Notes: generated by a model from the sequence alone, not told the origin. A DNA stretch of 64,000 bases from Candidatus Gastranaerophilales bacterium (GCA_944323155.1 CALURL010000001.1:179256-243255), one strand, 5' to 3'; positions 27,314 through 37,750 are shown, counted from the first letter of the stretch. Translations and numbers: made by a program.

Positions 27314-29911
27314 TTATTTCTTTCTAAATGTGATTTCATCGTTATCAACATCAATTATCACTTTATCGCCACGCAAAAACTTTTGGGCTAGAATTTGTTT
27401 TGATAATGGATTTTCAATCAACTGTCTTATGACTCGCTTTAATGGTCTTGCACCATATACAGGATTAAACCCGCGTGTTGCAAGAAATTCTTTTGCATCA
27501 TCTGTTATTTCAAAATCAATTTCCTGGTCTTTCAAAAGTTTTCTCAAGTAGTCCATTTGAATATTAACAATTTGTGATAATTCTTGTAAATTTAAAGCTT
27601 TGAAGAATATAGTTTCATCTATTCTGTTTAAAAACTCTGGTTTGAAACGGCTTCTTAAAACTTCCAAAACTTTTTCCTTTGTTTCCTCAAAATTTTGTGG
27701 TGAACCAATTGAGTTTAGTGTATTTTCAAGAATTATATCACTTCCTATATTAGATGTCATAATAATCAATGTATTTTTAAAGTCAACTGTTCTGCCTTTT
27801 GAGTCAGTTAATCTGCCGTCATCAAAAATTTGCAGCATGATATTAAATACATCCGGATGAGCTTTTTCAATTTCATCGAAAAGCACAACAGAATACGGTT
27901 TACGTCTGACAGCTTCAGTCAACTGGCCTCCTTCATCGTAACCAACGTATCCCGGAGGGGCGCCGACAAGTCTTGAAACATTATGTTTTTCCATATATTC
28001 TGACATGTCAATACGGATAAGAGCATCTTCATCGTTAAACATAAATTCTGCAAGAGATTTAGCGAGTTCTGTTTTACCAACACCGGTAGGCCCAAGGAAT
28101 AAAAACGTACCTATCGGGCGTTTTGGGTCTTTCAAACCTGATCTTGCACGACGAATGGCATCTGAAACAATATCTACAGCCTCATCTTGACCTATCAAAC
28201 GCTTATGGAGAATTTCTTCCATGTTTAATAATTTCTGTTTTTCACTTTCAACAAGCTTGTTAACAGGAATTCCTGTCCATTTACTTACGACATTTGCTAT
28301 GTCTTCATCGTCAATTTCTTCTTTAAGCAGCTTATTTTCTGTTTTTTCTTTTGTTTGAACGGCTTTAAGCTGTTTTTCTAATTCGAGAAGTTTACCATAC
28401 TTAAGCTCTGCAGCGGTTTGCAAATCTGTATTACGTTCAGCCTCTTCTATTTGGTTTTTAACTTTTTCAATTTCTTCTTTTATACCGGCTTCTCCCGTAA
28501 TAGAAGCTTTTTCTTGTTCCCACTGAGTTTTAAGCTTATTAATCTTGCCTTCTAATTCAGAAATTTGTTTAGATAAATCATCAACTTTAGCTCTGGCATC
28601 ATCGTCATCTTCTTTTTTCAAAGCTTCACGTTCTATTTCAAGCTGTATTTTTTGACGGAGCATTTTATCAATTTCTTCCGGCATAGAGTCAATTTCTATA
28701 CGTAATGATGAAGCTGCTTCATCAATTAAGTCAATAGCCTTATCAGGAAGAAATCTATCTGTTATGTATCTGTCAGAAAGTTTTGCAGCCTGAATTAGCG
28801 CACTATCAAGAATACGTATACCATGGTGAACTTCATATTTTTCCTTTAAGCCACGCAAAATACTTATTGTGTCTTCAACAGAGGGTTCTCCAACCATAAC
28901 AGGCTGAAAACGTCTTTCTAAAGCAGGGTCTTTTTCAATATATTTTCTATATTCATTAATTGTTGTTGCACCTATTGTTCTTAGAACACCACGTGCAAGC
29001 ATAGGTTTTAAAAGATTTCCTGCATCCATTGAACCTTCTGTTGCACCTGCACCAACTACAGTATGCAATTCATCAATGAACATAACAATTTCACCATTTG
29101 AATCTTCAACCTCTTTTAAAACAGCTTTTAAACGTTCTTCAAATTCCCCGCGGAATTTTGCGCCTGCAACTAACGCACCAAGATCTAAGGAAATAAGCTT
29201 GACATCTTTCAAACTTTCAGGAACATCGCCCCTGACTATACGCTGCGCAAGACCTTCTACAATAGCTGTTTTACCAACACCAGGTTCACCAATCAAAACA
29301 GGATTGTTCTTTGTTCTTCTGTTCAAAACTTGAATAATTCTTCTGACTTCTTCATCTCTGCCAATTACGGGATCTAATTTACCTTTACGGGCAAGAGCAG
29401 TTAGGTCAGTAGAATATTTTTCTAAAGCTTTCATATTTTCTTCTGCGTTTTTATTATCCACTTTTTTATTACCTCTTATTTTTTTCATTACATTCAGAAC
29501 TGAATTTGTTGTAACATTATAATTTTTTAACAACAGCTGGATATTGCTATTATTAAGCTGAGTCATAGCCAGCAAAATACATTCAATTCCAATAAAATCA
29601 TCCTTTAATTCTTCTGCTTGACGCCCAGCATAGTCCAATAACTGATAGGTCTGGCTTGACAAAAATACCTGACCATTTGGAGGACCTGAAATAGTTGGGA
29701 AAGAATTAACTACAGAAACGATTTTATCTATAAAACCTTGATTTAATAATTTTAACTCTGTTAAATAATCCTTGATAATCCCGCTATCTTTAATCATAGC
29801 GAGCATAATATGTTCAGGCTGCAACTCTGAATTTTTATGTGACTGCATTATTGCTCCTGCAGAATTCAGAATTTCCTGAGAATAATTCGTAAATTTTTCA
29901 AAATCTGCCAT
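27314..29911 (-). CDS. clpB: Protein-disaggregating chaperone ClpB
   Basis: Hexameric AAA+ disaggregase that works with DnaK. From ATG 29911 (GGAG, 8 nt upstream) it has 865 residues: a Clp_N domain (1-145), AAA1 with Walker A GEPGVGKT and Walker B VMFIDELH, a coiled-coil M domain at about 405-530 (EKEA-rich, [10 protein letters not shown]), AAA2 with GPTGVGKT and [11 protein letters not shown], and the C-terminal D2 small domain. The Arg fingers in each AAA are present. No ClpP-binding IGF loop is seen, so it is ClpB and not ClpA/C. No CIRCE operator is visible upstream; an AT palindrome (ATTATTAATTAATAAT) lies in the gap. Confidence 0.97.
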   Translation of the reverse strand: MADFEKFTNYSQEILNSAGAIMQSHKNSELQPEHIMLAMIKDSGIIKDYLTELKLLNQGFIDKIVSVVNSFPTISGPPNGQVFLSSQTYQLLDYAGRQAEELKDDFIGIECILLAMTQLNNSNIQLLLKNYNVTTNSVLNVMKKIRGNKKVDNKNAEENMKALEKYSTDLTALARKGKLDPVIGRDEEVRRIIQVLNRRTKNNPVLIGEPGVGKTAIVEGLAQRIVRGDVPESLKDVKLISLDLGALVAGAKFRGEFEERLKAVLKEVEDSNGEIVMFIDELHTVVGAGATEGSMDAGNLLKPMLARGVLRTIGATTINEYRKYIEKDPALERRFQPVMVGEPSVEDTISILRGLKEKYEVHHGIRILDSALIQAAKLSDRYITDRFLPDKAIDLIDEAASSLRIEIDSMPEEIDKMLRQKIQLEIEREALKKEDDDDARAKVDDLSKQISELEGKINKLKTQWEQEKASITGEAGIKEEIEKVKNQIEEAERNTDLQTAAELKYGKLLELEKQLKAVQTKEKTENKLLKEEIDDEDIANVVSKWTGIPVNKLVESEKQKLLNMEEILHKRLIGQDEAVDIVSDAIRRARSGLKDPKRPIGTFLFLGPTGVGKTELAKSLAEFMFNDEDALIRIDMSEYMEKHNVSRLVGAPPGYVGYDEGGQLTEAVRRKPYSVVLFDEIEKAHPDVFNIMLQIFDDGRLTDSKGRTVDFKNTLIIMTSNIGSDIILENTLNSIGSPQNFEETKEKVLEVLRSRFKPEFLNRIDETIFFKALNLQELSQIVNIQMDYLRKLLKDQEIDFEITDDAKEFLATRGFNPVYGARPLKRVIRQLIENPLSKQILAQKFLRGDKVIIDVDNDEITFRKK

Positions 29912-30077
29912 AACAAACACTCCATTTATACTAACTTATATTTTTATTTTAATAGAATTTTTGAAAAAATCTTTGAAATTAATTATTAATTAATAATTTT
30001 TCATGTATTGGCAAATCAAAAAACTAAATAATAACAATGAAATAAAGTGCAAAAAGTAAAAAAGGTGAATAAAAATA

Positions 30078-30839
30078 TTAGACAATATCTTGCAAAATAT
30101 CAGTAGAATGGAATTTTCGCGGTGAATGCACATTTATATATTCTTTTAAAAGCTCAAAACAAACAATACAAACTTTTTCGTTTGCTTTTTTTTCATACTC
30201 ACACGTATCATCATAATCTAAAACCAACATAGTTTTCAAAAAGTCCCGGATTTTGTAATGCATAACTGTTTTTAGCTTATAATGTTCATTACAATTTTGG
30301 CAAACAACTCCACCTGTTTTGGAAGAAAAATACATATTTTCATCTTTAATCTTTTCCCCGCAGCAAAGACAAGTGTCAAATTCTATTCCGAAACCAGAAA
30401 TTTGCATCATTTTTAGTTGAAATTTTATTACAGCCAACAATATTTCAACTTTATCTTGCGCATTTGCAATTTTTTCGAGACTTTTGTACAAAAGTTCGTA
30501 AATATCCTTTGAGCATGGATCATCTTCTATTCCAAAATTATTAACGACTTCAGATATATACATTGAATAGAAAATTTTATCCATGTCCTGACGGGTCTTA
30601 TTAAAAGTATTCAACGCTTCAGCCTGACAAATTCTATCGAGAGTTTTACCTTTATAAAGCATTAATTTATTGGCAACAAGCAAATCCATTCTTGCGCCTA
30701 ATTTACTCTTTGGTTTCTTCACACCTTTAGCGACACCACGTATTAAGCCTTTTTCCTTTGAGTACATGACAATTATTTTGTCAGCTTCACTCAAATTATA
30801 TGACTTTAGATTAATCGCATCAGTCACAAAATTATTCAT
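30078..30839 (-). CDS. recO: DNA repair protein RecO
   Basis: Mediator that loads RecA with RecF and RecR. The 253-residue protein has an N-terminal OB fold (VTDAINLKSYNLSEADKIIVMYSKEKGLIRGVAKG), a helical middle part and a zinc ribbon CLCC...CQNC at about residues 161-194. The length is normal. It lies downstream of pilT on the same strand with a 43-bp gap, so it is probably co-transcribed with it. Confidence 0.92.
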   Translation of the reverse strand: MNNFVTDAINLKSYNLSEADKIIVMYSKEKGLIRGVAKGVKKPKSKLGARMDLLVANKLMLYKGKTLDRICQAEALNTFNKTRQDMDKIFYSMYISEVVNNFGIEDDPCSKDIYELLYKSLEKIANAQDKVEILLAVIKFQLKMMQISGFGIEFDTCLCCGEKIKDENMYFSSKTGGVVCQNCNEHYKLKTVMHYKIRDFLKTMLVLDYDDTCEYEKKANEKVCIVCFELLKEYINVHSPRKFHSTDILQDIV

Positions 30840-30882
30840 AAACTATCTACCCGTTTACTACCGGTTTCCTCCCGCGGCAGTC

Positions 30883-31992
30883 TTATTTATTGCCGAAAGT
30901 TCCGTGGAAAACACCCCTGAACATTTGCTGCAATTCATTTTTATTATCAGAATATGACATAGCAATATCTTCTGTAATTAACTCTTGTTCATAAAGTTTA
31001 TACAATGAAGTATTCATTGTAACCATATTATTGAAAGAACCTTTTTTAACCAGTTCATAAATTTCTTCCAATTTATCTTTTTGAATAAAATCTTTTACAG
31101 TTGGAGTTACAACCAAAACTTCGCATGCCGGACGTCTGCCTGTACCATTAGATATAGGAACGAGTTTCTGAGAGACAGTACCGCGTAAAATTGAAGCAAG
31201 TTGATCTCTGACAAAATCTCTATCAGATGGTTCAAACATATTAACAATTCTGTTTACAGTCTGTATAGCGTCATTTGTGTGAATAGTTGCAAACACCAAA
31301 TGCCCTGTTTCTGCAGCTTTTAGTGCAGCCGTTACAGTTTCTTTATCTCTTATTTCTCCGATAAATATTACATCAGGGTCTTGTCTTAATGCATATTTGA
31401 TACCATCAGGAAAACTTGGAGTATCTATAAGAACCTGACGTTGAGAAACAATACTTTTTCTATTTGTAAAAATAAATTCAACAGGATCTTCAATTGTTAT
31501 AATATGTTTTGGGTAATTAATATTGATATAATCAATTAAAGATGCAATTGTTGTAGATTTACCAGAACCCGTCGGACCAGTAATTAAAACTAAACCATTA
31601 TTTAATGTTGCAAATTGTTCAATAGATTCAGGGAGCATCAATTCAGCAACTTTTCTGATATTATAAGGAATTGTTCTAATTACGAGAGCACTTTTTCCTA
31701 ATTGCCTGCTTAAATTTACACGGAAACGTGAAACACCATGTATTTCATAAGCAAAATCTAAGTCAAATACAGAATTCACTTTCCCTTTAAAATGAGTTGG
31801 CAGTAGTATATCATACGCAATAGATATATCATCTTCAGACAACAGCGGCATGTCAACTTTAACAATTTTTCCATCTATTCTGACAGCAGGACGCTCGTCG
31901 ACCTGCAAATGAATATCAGATGCTCCAACTGCAACTGCTTTTTTCAAAAAAGAAATTATGTTAAATTTAGAATTAGTTACGTTAATTGCCAT
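30883..31992 (-). CDS. pilT: Type IV pilus retraction ATPase PilT
   Basis: Secretion-type AAA ATPase that depolymerises type IV pili, causing twitching. The 369-residue protein has an N-terminal PAS-like domain with AVGASDIHLQVDERPAVRIDG, the Walker A box GPTGSGKST, an Asp box ITIEDPVEFIF, Walker B-like DVIFIGEIRD and the His box ETGHLVFATIHTNDA. The usual C-terminal AIRNLIRE motif is replaced by IYELVKKGSFNNM. The start follows GAGAGAGG. It is the only pilus motor in the window. It lies between pilins 5 and 6 but not in a pil operon; a candidate sRNA complementary to its ribosome site is encoded upstream on the other strand. Confidence 0.93.
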   Translation of the reverse strand: MAINVTNSKFNIISFLKKAVAVGASDIHLQVDERPAVRIDGKIVKVDMPLLSEDDISIAYDILLPTHFKGKVNSVFDLDFAYEIHGVSRFRVNLSRQLGKSALVIRTIPYNIRKVAELMLPESIEQFATLNNGLVLITGPTGSGKSTTIASLIDYININYPKHIITIEDPVEFIFTNRKSIVSQRQVLIDTPSFPDGIKYALRQDPDVIFIGEIRDKETVTAALKAAETGHLVFATIHTNDAIQTVNRIVNMFEPSDRDFVRDQLASILRGTVSQKLVPISNGTGRRPACEVLVVTPTVKDFIQKDKLEEIYELVKKGSFNNMVTMNTSLYKLYEQELITEDIAMSYSDNKNELQQMFRGVFHGTFGNK

Positions 31993-32263
31993 GCTACCCT
32001 CTCTCTATATGAGATTATAACATTTATAGTCCAACATGGCAAGATAGAAGTAAAAAAGAGAAATATCGAAAGAAAAATGTAACATTTCCTTTACAAATTA
32101 AAAGAAAAAGGAAATTCTAATATAGAAAATTACTTTATATAAATGTAAGGGAAATCAAAAGAATTATTTAAAGAAAAATTGGAAAACGGATATTAAAAAT
32201 ACTAATCAGTATTTCTAGATAATGAAAACAGATTAAAAAGAAAGATTTTTTTATACTCTCTCT

Positions 32264-32316
32264 CTTAATATCCTCGTGTTTATTTAATGTTGCCTAGTTT
32301 CAGGCAACTTTTTTTT
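32264..32316 (+). ncRNA. Candidate C/U-rich sRNA
   Basis: Possible -10 TATACT at 32252-32257, no good -35, then CTCTCTCTTAATATCCTC and a terminator. The CUCUCUCU is complementary to the AGAGAGAG-type ribosome site of pilT and similar purine-rich sites. Existence is inferred only from the orphan terminator and base complementarity. Confidence 0.3.
32289..32316 (+). terminator. Orphan plus-strand terminator
   Basis: Perfect stem GTTGCCT / AGGCAAC, loop AGTTTC, followed by eight Ts. The minus strand has no T-run, so it does not suit trxB. Confidence 0.85.
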
Positions 32317-32347
32317 GCTTAAATATCTGAGATCTCTACTTATAAAT

Positions 32348-33292
32348 TTATACAGTTTGTGGAATATCTTTTAGAGTTTCCAAATATTTTACGGCATAAA
32401 CAGCACCAACAGCGCCATCAGCAGAAGCTGTAATTACCTGCCTTAATGGAGTTGTTCTAACATCTCCAACAGCATAAACACCGTCTATTGAAGTTTTCAT
32501 AGTTTCATCTGTTACAATAAAACCACCGGCATTCTGCTCTAGCTGGCCAGAAATATAATCGACATTAGGAACCATACCAATATATGGAAATACTCCATTT
32601 ACTGATAGATTAGTAATTTCTTTTGTTTTTACATTTTCCAAAACTGCTGTATTTACTAAATCTTCTCCTTTAATTTCCTTTACAACAGAATCCCAGATAA
32701 ATTCAATTTTTTCATTTTTAAAAGCTCTTTCCTGAACAATTTTATCAGCGCGTAATTCATCACGTCTGTGAATTACATAGACTTTACTTGCAAATTTTGT
32801 TAGATACATAGCTTCTTCAACTGCTGCATTGCCGCCTCCAACAACTGCAACAATTTTATCTTTATAAAAAGCACCGTCGCACACTGCACAATAGCTTACC
32901 CCGCGTCCGACAAATTCTTTTTCACCAGGCACACCAAGTTTCATTGGTTGAGCCCCTGTTGCAATAATTACTGTTTTAGCACGGAATTCAGCTTCTTTGG
33001 TTAATATAGTTTTAGGATTAGAAATCAAGTCAACTTTTTCAATTTCCTGCATAGGGAATTTATGCACACCAAATTTATCTGCGTGTTCTTCAAATTTTTC
33101 CATTAAATCAAATCCGCCAACAATTGGAAATCCTGGATAATTTTCCAATTCAAGATAATTTGAAGGCTGCCCGCCTAACATGCTTACATCAACTATTGCA
33201 GTGGATATTGCACCTCTGCTTGCATAAATTGCTGCTGATAACCCTGCAGGGCCGCCGCCCAATATTACTGTATCAAAATCATATTGTTGCAT
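32348..33292 (-). CDS. trxB: Thioredoxin-disulfide reductase
   Basis: FAD flavoprotein that reduces thioredoxin with NADPH. The 314-residue protein has an FAD motif GGGPAGLSAAIYASR at residues 12-26, the redox-active CAVC (Cys135, Cys138) in GVSYCAVCDG, the NADPH motif VGGGNAAVEEA and the C-terminal FAD motif YAVGDVRTTPLRQVITASADGA. Length is typical. It is the last gene of a probable operon pgi - secreted protein - trxB, with only 2 bp to the upstream gene. Confidence 0.95.
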   Translation of the reverse strand: MQQYDFDTVILGGGPAGLSAAIYASRGAISTAIVDVSMLGGQPSNYLELENYPGFPIVGGFDLMEKFEEHADKFGVHKFPMQEIEKVDLISNPKTILTKEAEFRAKTVIIATGAQPMKLGVPGEKEFVGRGVSYCAVCDGAFYKDKIVAVVGGGNAAVEEAMYLTKFASKVYVIHRRDELRADKIVQERAFKNEKIEFIWDSVVKEIKGEDLVNTAVLENVKTKEITNLSVNGVFPYIGMVPNVDYISGQLEQNAGGFIVTDETMKTSIDGVYAVGDVRTTPLRQVITASADGAVGAVYAVKYLETLKDIPQTV

Positions 33293-33294
33293 AA

Positions 33295-33852
33295 TTATTT
33301 ATCCTCTTTTTCTAATACACTCTTACCTGATATTTTTTCACCTTTCAATATATAAACTGCTGTTTCTTTTTTTAATACTGAATTATCAACTTCTGAAATT
33401 GTTTCAAGCGTCAGTTTATTAATACCGGTGAAAGTATTATCTTCTAATTTTAACTCAACTACATCAGTTAGTTTCTTATTATCATAATTTCCTGTTTTAG
33501 AAAACTTTATAATATTATTATCAACATAACTTATGGTAATTGATGCAGATGCTCCAGTAAATGGATTACACAAATTTATGACGTCGCCTTCTCTTGATAA
33601 GTTCCAGATATCAACACTATTTGGTTTAAATATTGAAGTATCAGATGTTTCGCCTAATTTTGCAGTTACGCGCCAGTTCCCATAAAAAGATTCAGGAACT
33701 TGTTCTAATACAGAAATTCCAGCTTGGAGAGTTAAATTTTCTACATTACTAATTTTAGTAGCATCCAAACAAAAACCACGCAATGCTGATAAAAAGATTA
33801 ATGATATGAGAAAAAATATATGAAGTATTTTTTTTGTAAAATAATGTTCCAT
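33295..33852 (-). CDS. Secreted protein of unknown function
   Basis: A 185-residue protein with an N-terminal hydrophobic signal (KKILHIFFLISLIFLSALRGFCLDA) and a mature part rich in beta strands, with GNWRVTAKLGETSDTS and ITISYVDNNIIKFSKTGNYDNKKLTDVVELKL suggesting a small beta barrel or lipocalin-like sheet. No motif is recognised. It lies 2 bp before trxB and 21 bp after pgi, so co-transcription is likely. A lipoprotein is possible but RGFC is a poor lipobox. Confidence 0.7.
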   Translation of the reverse strand: MEHYFTKKILHIFFLISLIFLSALRGFCLDATKISNVENLTLQAGISVLEQVPESFYGNWRVTAKLGETSDTSIFKPNSVDIWNLSREGDVINLCNPFTGASASITISYVDNNIIKFSKTGNYDNKKLTDVVELKLEDNTFTGINKLTLETISEVDNSVLKKETAVYILKGEKISGKSVLEKEDK

Positions 33853-33873
33853 ATTTAAATATTTACTTATAAG

Positions 33874-35262
33874 CTAAATTTTTGCCATTTTTTCATTAAG
33901 CATATGAGCAGATTCTTCATATCCAGCCCTGCCCATTAATGCATAAGTGTAATTTTTAGCCTGCTCAACACCGGGCTGGTTAAAGGTATCAATATTGTAT
34001 AATTCACCTGCTATCGCTGTTTGAACCTCTAACATATAAAGCAGCTGACCGACAAAATATCCGTTAACTTTCGGAAGTCTAATTGTAACACTTGGGCGGC
34101 CATAATCTGCAAGGGTTACACGTGTTGAATCTGCTTCTGCGTTAATCAACTGGTTAACAGTTTTTCCGCCAAGATAACCTATTCCTGTGTATTCATATAT
34201 TTGCGGAATCTCTAATGTTGTATCAAATTCTTCAACACGTATAAAATTTATAAGTTTATTGTTCGGGCCTTCATTATAAAGCTGAATTTGAGAATGCTGA
34301 TCAGTTGCACCGAGTGCTCTTATAGGTGTTGGTCCGACATGAACTTCATTACCATCTTTGTCTTTGTTTTTTCCTAAAGATTCTGCCCACAACTGTACAA
34401 ACCAATCAGAAACATATCTTAAACGGCTTGAATAAGGCATCATAACACACAAATTTTTACCTTTTTTAACATCCATAAGATAATGAATTAATGCATTTTG
34501 TGCGGCGATATTTTCTTTGATATCGGTATTTTTCAAAGCTAAATCCATATCTTTAATGCCATTAACAATTTCATCAATATCGATACCTACAAGGGCAAAT
34601 GGCAGCAATCCAACTGCTGAAAAGACAGAAAATCTTCCGCCAACATCATCAGGAACAACAAATGTTTTATACCCTTCCTGTTCTGCAATTTGACGCAAAA
34701 TCCCTGTTTTTTTGTCGGTTGTCGCAACAATATTATAACGATAATTGTCGCCTAATTCTTCTTCAAGAATATTTTTAACAATCATAAACTGCGACATTGT
34801 TTCGGCTGTAGAACCTGATTTTGTAATTACATTAACAAGAGTTTTGGATAAATCAAGTGTATCTAAAAGGCTTTTCATATAATCAGGATCGATATTGTCT
34901 AAGAAGAAAATTCTTGGGAAACCGTTTCTTTGTTCCTGAGTTAATAAATTCCAGAATGGTTTTAAAAGAGCTTCTGTAACAGCGATTCCGCCAAGCGCCG
35001 AACCTCCTATTCCAAGAACAAGAATATTATCAAAACGTCCTTGAACCATAGCGGCATATTCTTTCACATACCATAGAGTTTCTTCGTTATACCCCAAGTT
35101 CATCCACTGAAGCCATTGTCCAAGCTTATCTTTTCTTTTATTCAAGTCAACGATAATATTAGCTATCTTATCTTTGTAACATGCAAATTCCTCTTCGAGC
35201 CTGAGACCGTTTTCGTCACCGAGAATTGCCGAGTCAGCGTTTCTATAGTCTAATGTTATCAT
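33874..35262 (-). CDS. pgi: Glucose-6-phosphate isomerase
   Basis: Interconverts glucose-6-P and fructose-6-P in glycolysis and gluconeogenesis. The 462-residue protein has two SIS domains: LGIGGSALGG near residue 82, NVITKSGSTAET around 144, and the C-terminal signature region GATDQHSQIQLYNEGPNNK with the catalytic Glu/His. The segment MMPYSSRLRYVSDWFVQLWAESLGK is typical of the bacterial/thermophile branch, shorter than the 550-residue E. coli form. Start follows AAGGGAGAA. It supplies fructose-6-P to GlmS. Confidence 0.95.
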   Translation of the reverse strand: MITLDYRNADSAILGDENGLRLEEEFACYKDKIANIIVDLNKRKDKLGQWLQWMNLGYNEETLWYVKEYAAMVQGRFDNILVLGIGGSALGGIAVTEALLKPFWNLLTQEQRNGFPRIFFLDNIDPDYMKSLLDTLDLSKTLVNVITKSGSTAETMSQFMIVKNILEEELGDNYRYNIVATTDKKTGILRQIAEQEGYKTFVVPDDVGGRFSVFSAVGLLPFALVGIDIDEIVNGIKDMDLALKNTDIKENIAAQNALIHYLMDVKKGKNLCVMMPYSSRLRYVSDWFVQLWAESLGKNKDKDGNEVHVGPTPIRALGATDQHSQIQLYNEGPNNKLINFIRVEEFDTTLEIPQIYEYTGIGYLGGKTVNQLINAEADSTRVTLADYGRPSVTIRLPKVNGYFVGQLLYMLEVQTAIAGELYNIDTFNQPGVEQAKNYTYALMGRAGYEESAHMLNEKMAKI

Positions 35263-35373
35263 TTCTCCCTTATAACCCTTTCTTATATAAACCTTATTAA
35301 CACATACCTTATACCGATATTATATTTGCTAAAGGTTTTAATACAAGGGATAGAAGGATTATTTAATAATTGT

Positions 35374-36132
35374 TTACCAAGGGTAATCATCTTTTATCTG
35401 CCAGCCGTCTTGCAGAATAAGAGCCCCGCATGCATAACCGGCATCTACAGCATTTTTATTACATGCATATCTTTGAGTGCTTACAAGTGCTTTTCTATCC
35501 CAATACATCCAACTAAAATCAAGTTTTCCATCATTATAGACTCTTAACTCAAAAATATCTTTTCCAACAGTATTGGGTCTTTTCTTTCCGTTAATATCCA
35601 CCAAAAATAAACAAAAACATTTATCATCACCGCCGCTTTTGTCAATTGTTGCCTCAAAAGCCAGTGCTGTACCGTCAGAAAGGCCATAATAAGCACGATT
35701 TGAGCTGCCAGAAGATGAAGTTGGAACTTTTTGTCCATTCAAATAATAAAACTCATTGGGGAAACAACTATTATTATTTTTTGAACCACAATACTGAGCA
35801 ATATTAAAATATTTTTTATAATACTTTTCAAATTGAGCGTTTGAGTTTTCTCCACTCTGTGAAGCCCAATAAAACCCCATTTCCATAGCATTTTCTTCTG
35901 TCATTGACAACATATTTGCCTGATATAAAGTAGAATATACTTTCTTTAATCGAGCAATCGTAACATTTTTCTGATAATTCCCAATTAAATTAGGTAAAGT
36001 AAGAGATGCAACAACTCCGATAATTCCGAGAGTGATTAAAACCTCAGCCAGAGTAAAGCCTCTAAAGACATTGGAAAAGGAGACTAAACGCTTGCCCCCC
36101 CCCCCGTAAGCACTAAAAAATAGTTTTTTCAT
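35374..36132 (-). CDS. Phase-variable prepilin-like protein 6, ON (G11)
   Basis: The only pilin in the window with an intact path from its ribosome site (AAGGAGATAATGTT) through the tract. Reading MKKLFFSAY-GGGG-KRLVSFSNVFRGFTLAEVLITLGIIGVVASL (shown in parts), it makes a 252-residue prepilin. Cleavage by PilD would fall before FTLAEV, leaving a leader of about 27 residues that includes the Gly4 encoded by the tract. The body has a helical spine, Cys residues, the loop VDINGKKRPNTVG and C-terminus GWQIKDDYPW, closest to pilin 4. One G fewer would give GCA AGC GTT TAG, the same OFF stop. It lies between pgi and two amino-acid permeases. Confidence 0.9.
   Translation of the reverse strand: MKKLFFSAYGGGGKRLVSFSNVFRGFTLAEVLITLGIIGVVASLTLPNLIGNYQKNVTIARLKKVYSTLYQANMLSMTEENAMEMGFYWASQSGENSNAQFEKYYKKYFNIAQYCGSKNNNSCFPNEFYYLNGQKVPTSSSGSSNRAYYGLSDGTALAFEATIDKSGGDDKCFCLFLVDINGKKRPNTVGKDIFELRVYNDGKLDFSWMYWDRKALVSTQRYACNKNAVDAGYACGALILQDGWQIKDDYPW
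36095..36105 (-). repeat. Homopolymer G11 tract in pilin gene 6 (ON length)
   Basis: Eleven Cs on the plus strand, one more than at every other locus, and the only one that keeps the frame. Confidence 0.95.
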
Positions 36133-36196
36133 AACATTATCTCCTTAATTTTATCTATAACTTTGATTATAATCCATTTTCAATGAATTTGCAATG

Positions 36197-37750
36197 TTAG
36201 ACTTCAACTTTAGACTTTGGCTGACGCTGAATTTTAATTTTTTCCTCTAAACGTTTTTGTTTATAGCCGTAACCTGCATATATTGCAAGCCCCATCAAAA
36301 GCCACAATGGAAAATATAATGATGATGTTGATAAAGTCTTCATTGAATAAACCATCAAGCCGCCGCAGGTTAAAATTCCTAAAATAGGAAACAACGGAGA
36401 AAATGGGACTTTAAAAGGACGCGGTCTGTCAGGATCTGTCTTTCTCAATATTAAAACCGCAATACAAATTATTATAAAAGATGTAAATGTTCCATAATTA
36501 CAAAGTTCTGCAGAAATATTCAAATCCATAAACAGTGCGCATATGATTACAACAATACCAGAAATCCATGTAAGAACATGCGGAGTTCTGTATTTTTTAT
36601 GAATTAATCTCAATGACTTTGGTAAAAATCTATCTCTGCTCATTGCATACAGAATTCTTGTTGTTCCTAATTGATAAATAAGAATTACAGAAGTTAAAGC
36701 ACAAAGGGCTCCAATTGAAATTAATCCGGCAAACCAATCTTTTCCAACAGCACGCATAGCATGCGCAATTGGAGCCTGAATATCAATATTGGCTAAAGGC
36801 ACAGTTCCTGTTAAAACAAGAGCCACACAAACATAAAGCACCGTACAAATAACCAGTGTTCCTAAAATTGCTATAGGCAAATCTCTTTGCGGATTTTCAG
36901 TTTCTTCAGCGGTTGTTGAAATTGCATCAAACCCTATGTATGCAAAGAATATTAAAAACGCCCCCATAAATATTCCTTCAAATCCATTTGAAACAAAAGG
37001 TGTCCAGTTTTCAGGTTTTACGTAAAATGCTCCAACGCAAATAAATGAAATTATCATAAACATATTTACGCCGACCATAACACTTGCAAATCTAGTAGAT
37101 TCTTTTACGCCTCTGATTAACAAAATAGTAAGCAATAATACAATAACAATTGCAGGTAAATTTATTGCAACAGGAATTTTATCAAAAATATAAGGCATTT
37201 GAGAATGCGGATCAAGTCCATACTTATCACAGAATGCAAACATATATCTGTAATCGTTTCTTAACCACATAGGGAAATTCACAACAAAATCAGGCAAAAT
37301 ATGTTTAAAACCTTTCAAAAATTGAGCGAAATACCCTGTCCATGCGCAGGCAACTGTAATATTACCTATTGCATATTCAAGCATCAAAATCCAGCCTACC
37401 ATCCAGGCCATGAATTCACCCATAGTAGCGTATGTATAAGTGTAAGCGCTTCCTGCAACAGGAATCATCGCCGCAATTTCACTATAACAAAGCGCTGAAA
37501 ATACACAGGCAATACAGGCTAAAACCATTGATATTATAATAGCCGGCCCCGCCCCGACACTTTCCGGGCCGCCTTTAATTGCGGTTCCGATAATTGTAAA
37601 AATTCCTGTTCCTACAACAGCACCTATACCTATTACAATTAGGTCAAAAACATTTAAGGTCTTTTTTAATTCAGACTTTTTACTTGTTGCTATTAATTCA
37701 TCGGGGCTTTTTATCTTTAAGGCATTGCCTATTATATTCTTAATTTCCAT
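36197..37750 (-). CDS. APC-superfamily amino acid permease (CAT/YfnA-like), copy 1
   Basis: A ~517-residue inner-membrane transporter with about 12-14 helices. It has the APC opening segment VIGIGAVVGTGIFTIIGTA, FFAYIGFDAISTTAEETENPQRDLPIAI and the C-terminal mark LRKTDPDRPRPFKVPFSPLFP of the cationic-amino-acid-transporter branch. Actual substrate is unknown. ATG 37750 is preferred over the TTG at 37753. It is a tandem paralogue of the next gene, with a 4-bp gap, so an operon from a duplication. Helix 5-6 loop differs (QFLKGFKHILPDFVVNFPMW). Confidence 0.9.
   Translation of the reverse strand: MEIKNIIGNALKIKSPDELIATSKKSELKKTLNVFDLIVIGIGAVVGTGIFTIIGTAIKGGPESVGAGPAIIISMVLACIACVFSALCYSEIAAMIPVAGSAYTYTYATMGEFMAWMVGWILMLEYAIGNITVACAWTGYFAQFLKGFKHILPDFVVNFPMWLRNDYRYMFAFCDKYGLDPHSQMPYIFDKIPVAINLPAIVIVLLLTILLIRGVKESTRFASVMVGVNMFMIISFICVGAFYVKPENWTPFVSNGFEGIFMGAFLIFFAYIGFDAISTTAEETENPQRDLPIAILGTLVICTVLYVCVALVLTGTVPLANIDIQAPIAHAMRAVGKDWFAGLISIGALCALTSVILIYQLGTTRILYAMSRDRFLPKSLRLIHKKYRTPHVLTWISGIVVIICALFMDLNISAELCNYGTFTSFIIICIAVLILRKTDPDRPRPFKVPFSPLFPILGILTCGGLMVYSMKTLSTSSLYFPLWLLMGLAIYAGYGYKQKRLEEKIKIQRQPKSKVEV

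Larger units (their letters stand above)
31993..32347. other. Intergenic region between pilT and trxB
   Basis: 355 bp without an ORF worth calling. It contains the divergent pilT leader, a short hairpin AAATACTAATCAGTATTT (about 32195-32212), and near the right end a C/U-rich stretch with a plus-strand terminator. Since trxB ends here on the minus strand and no plus-strand gene enters, the terminator suggests a small transcript (next entries). Confidence 0.6.
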
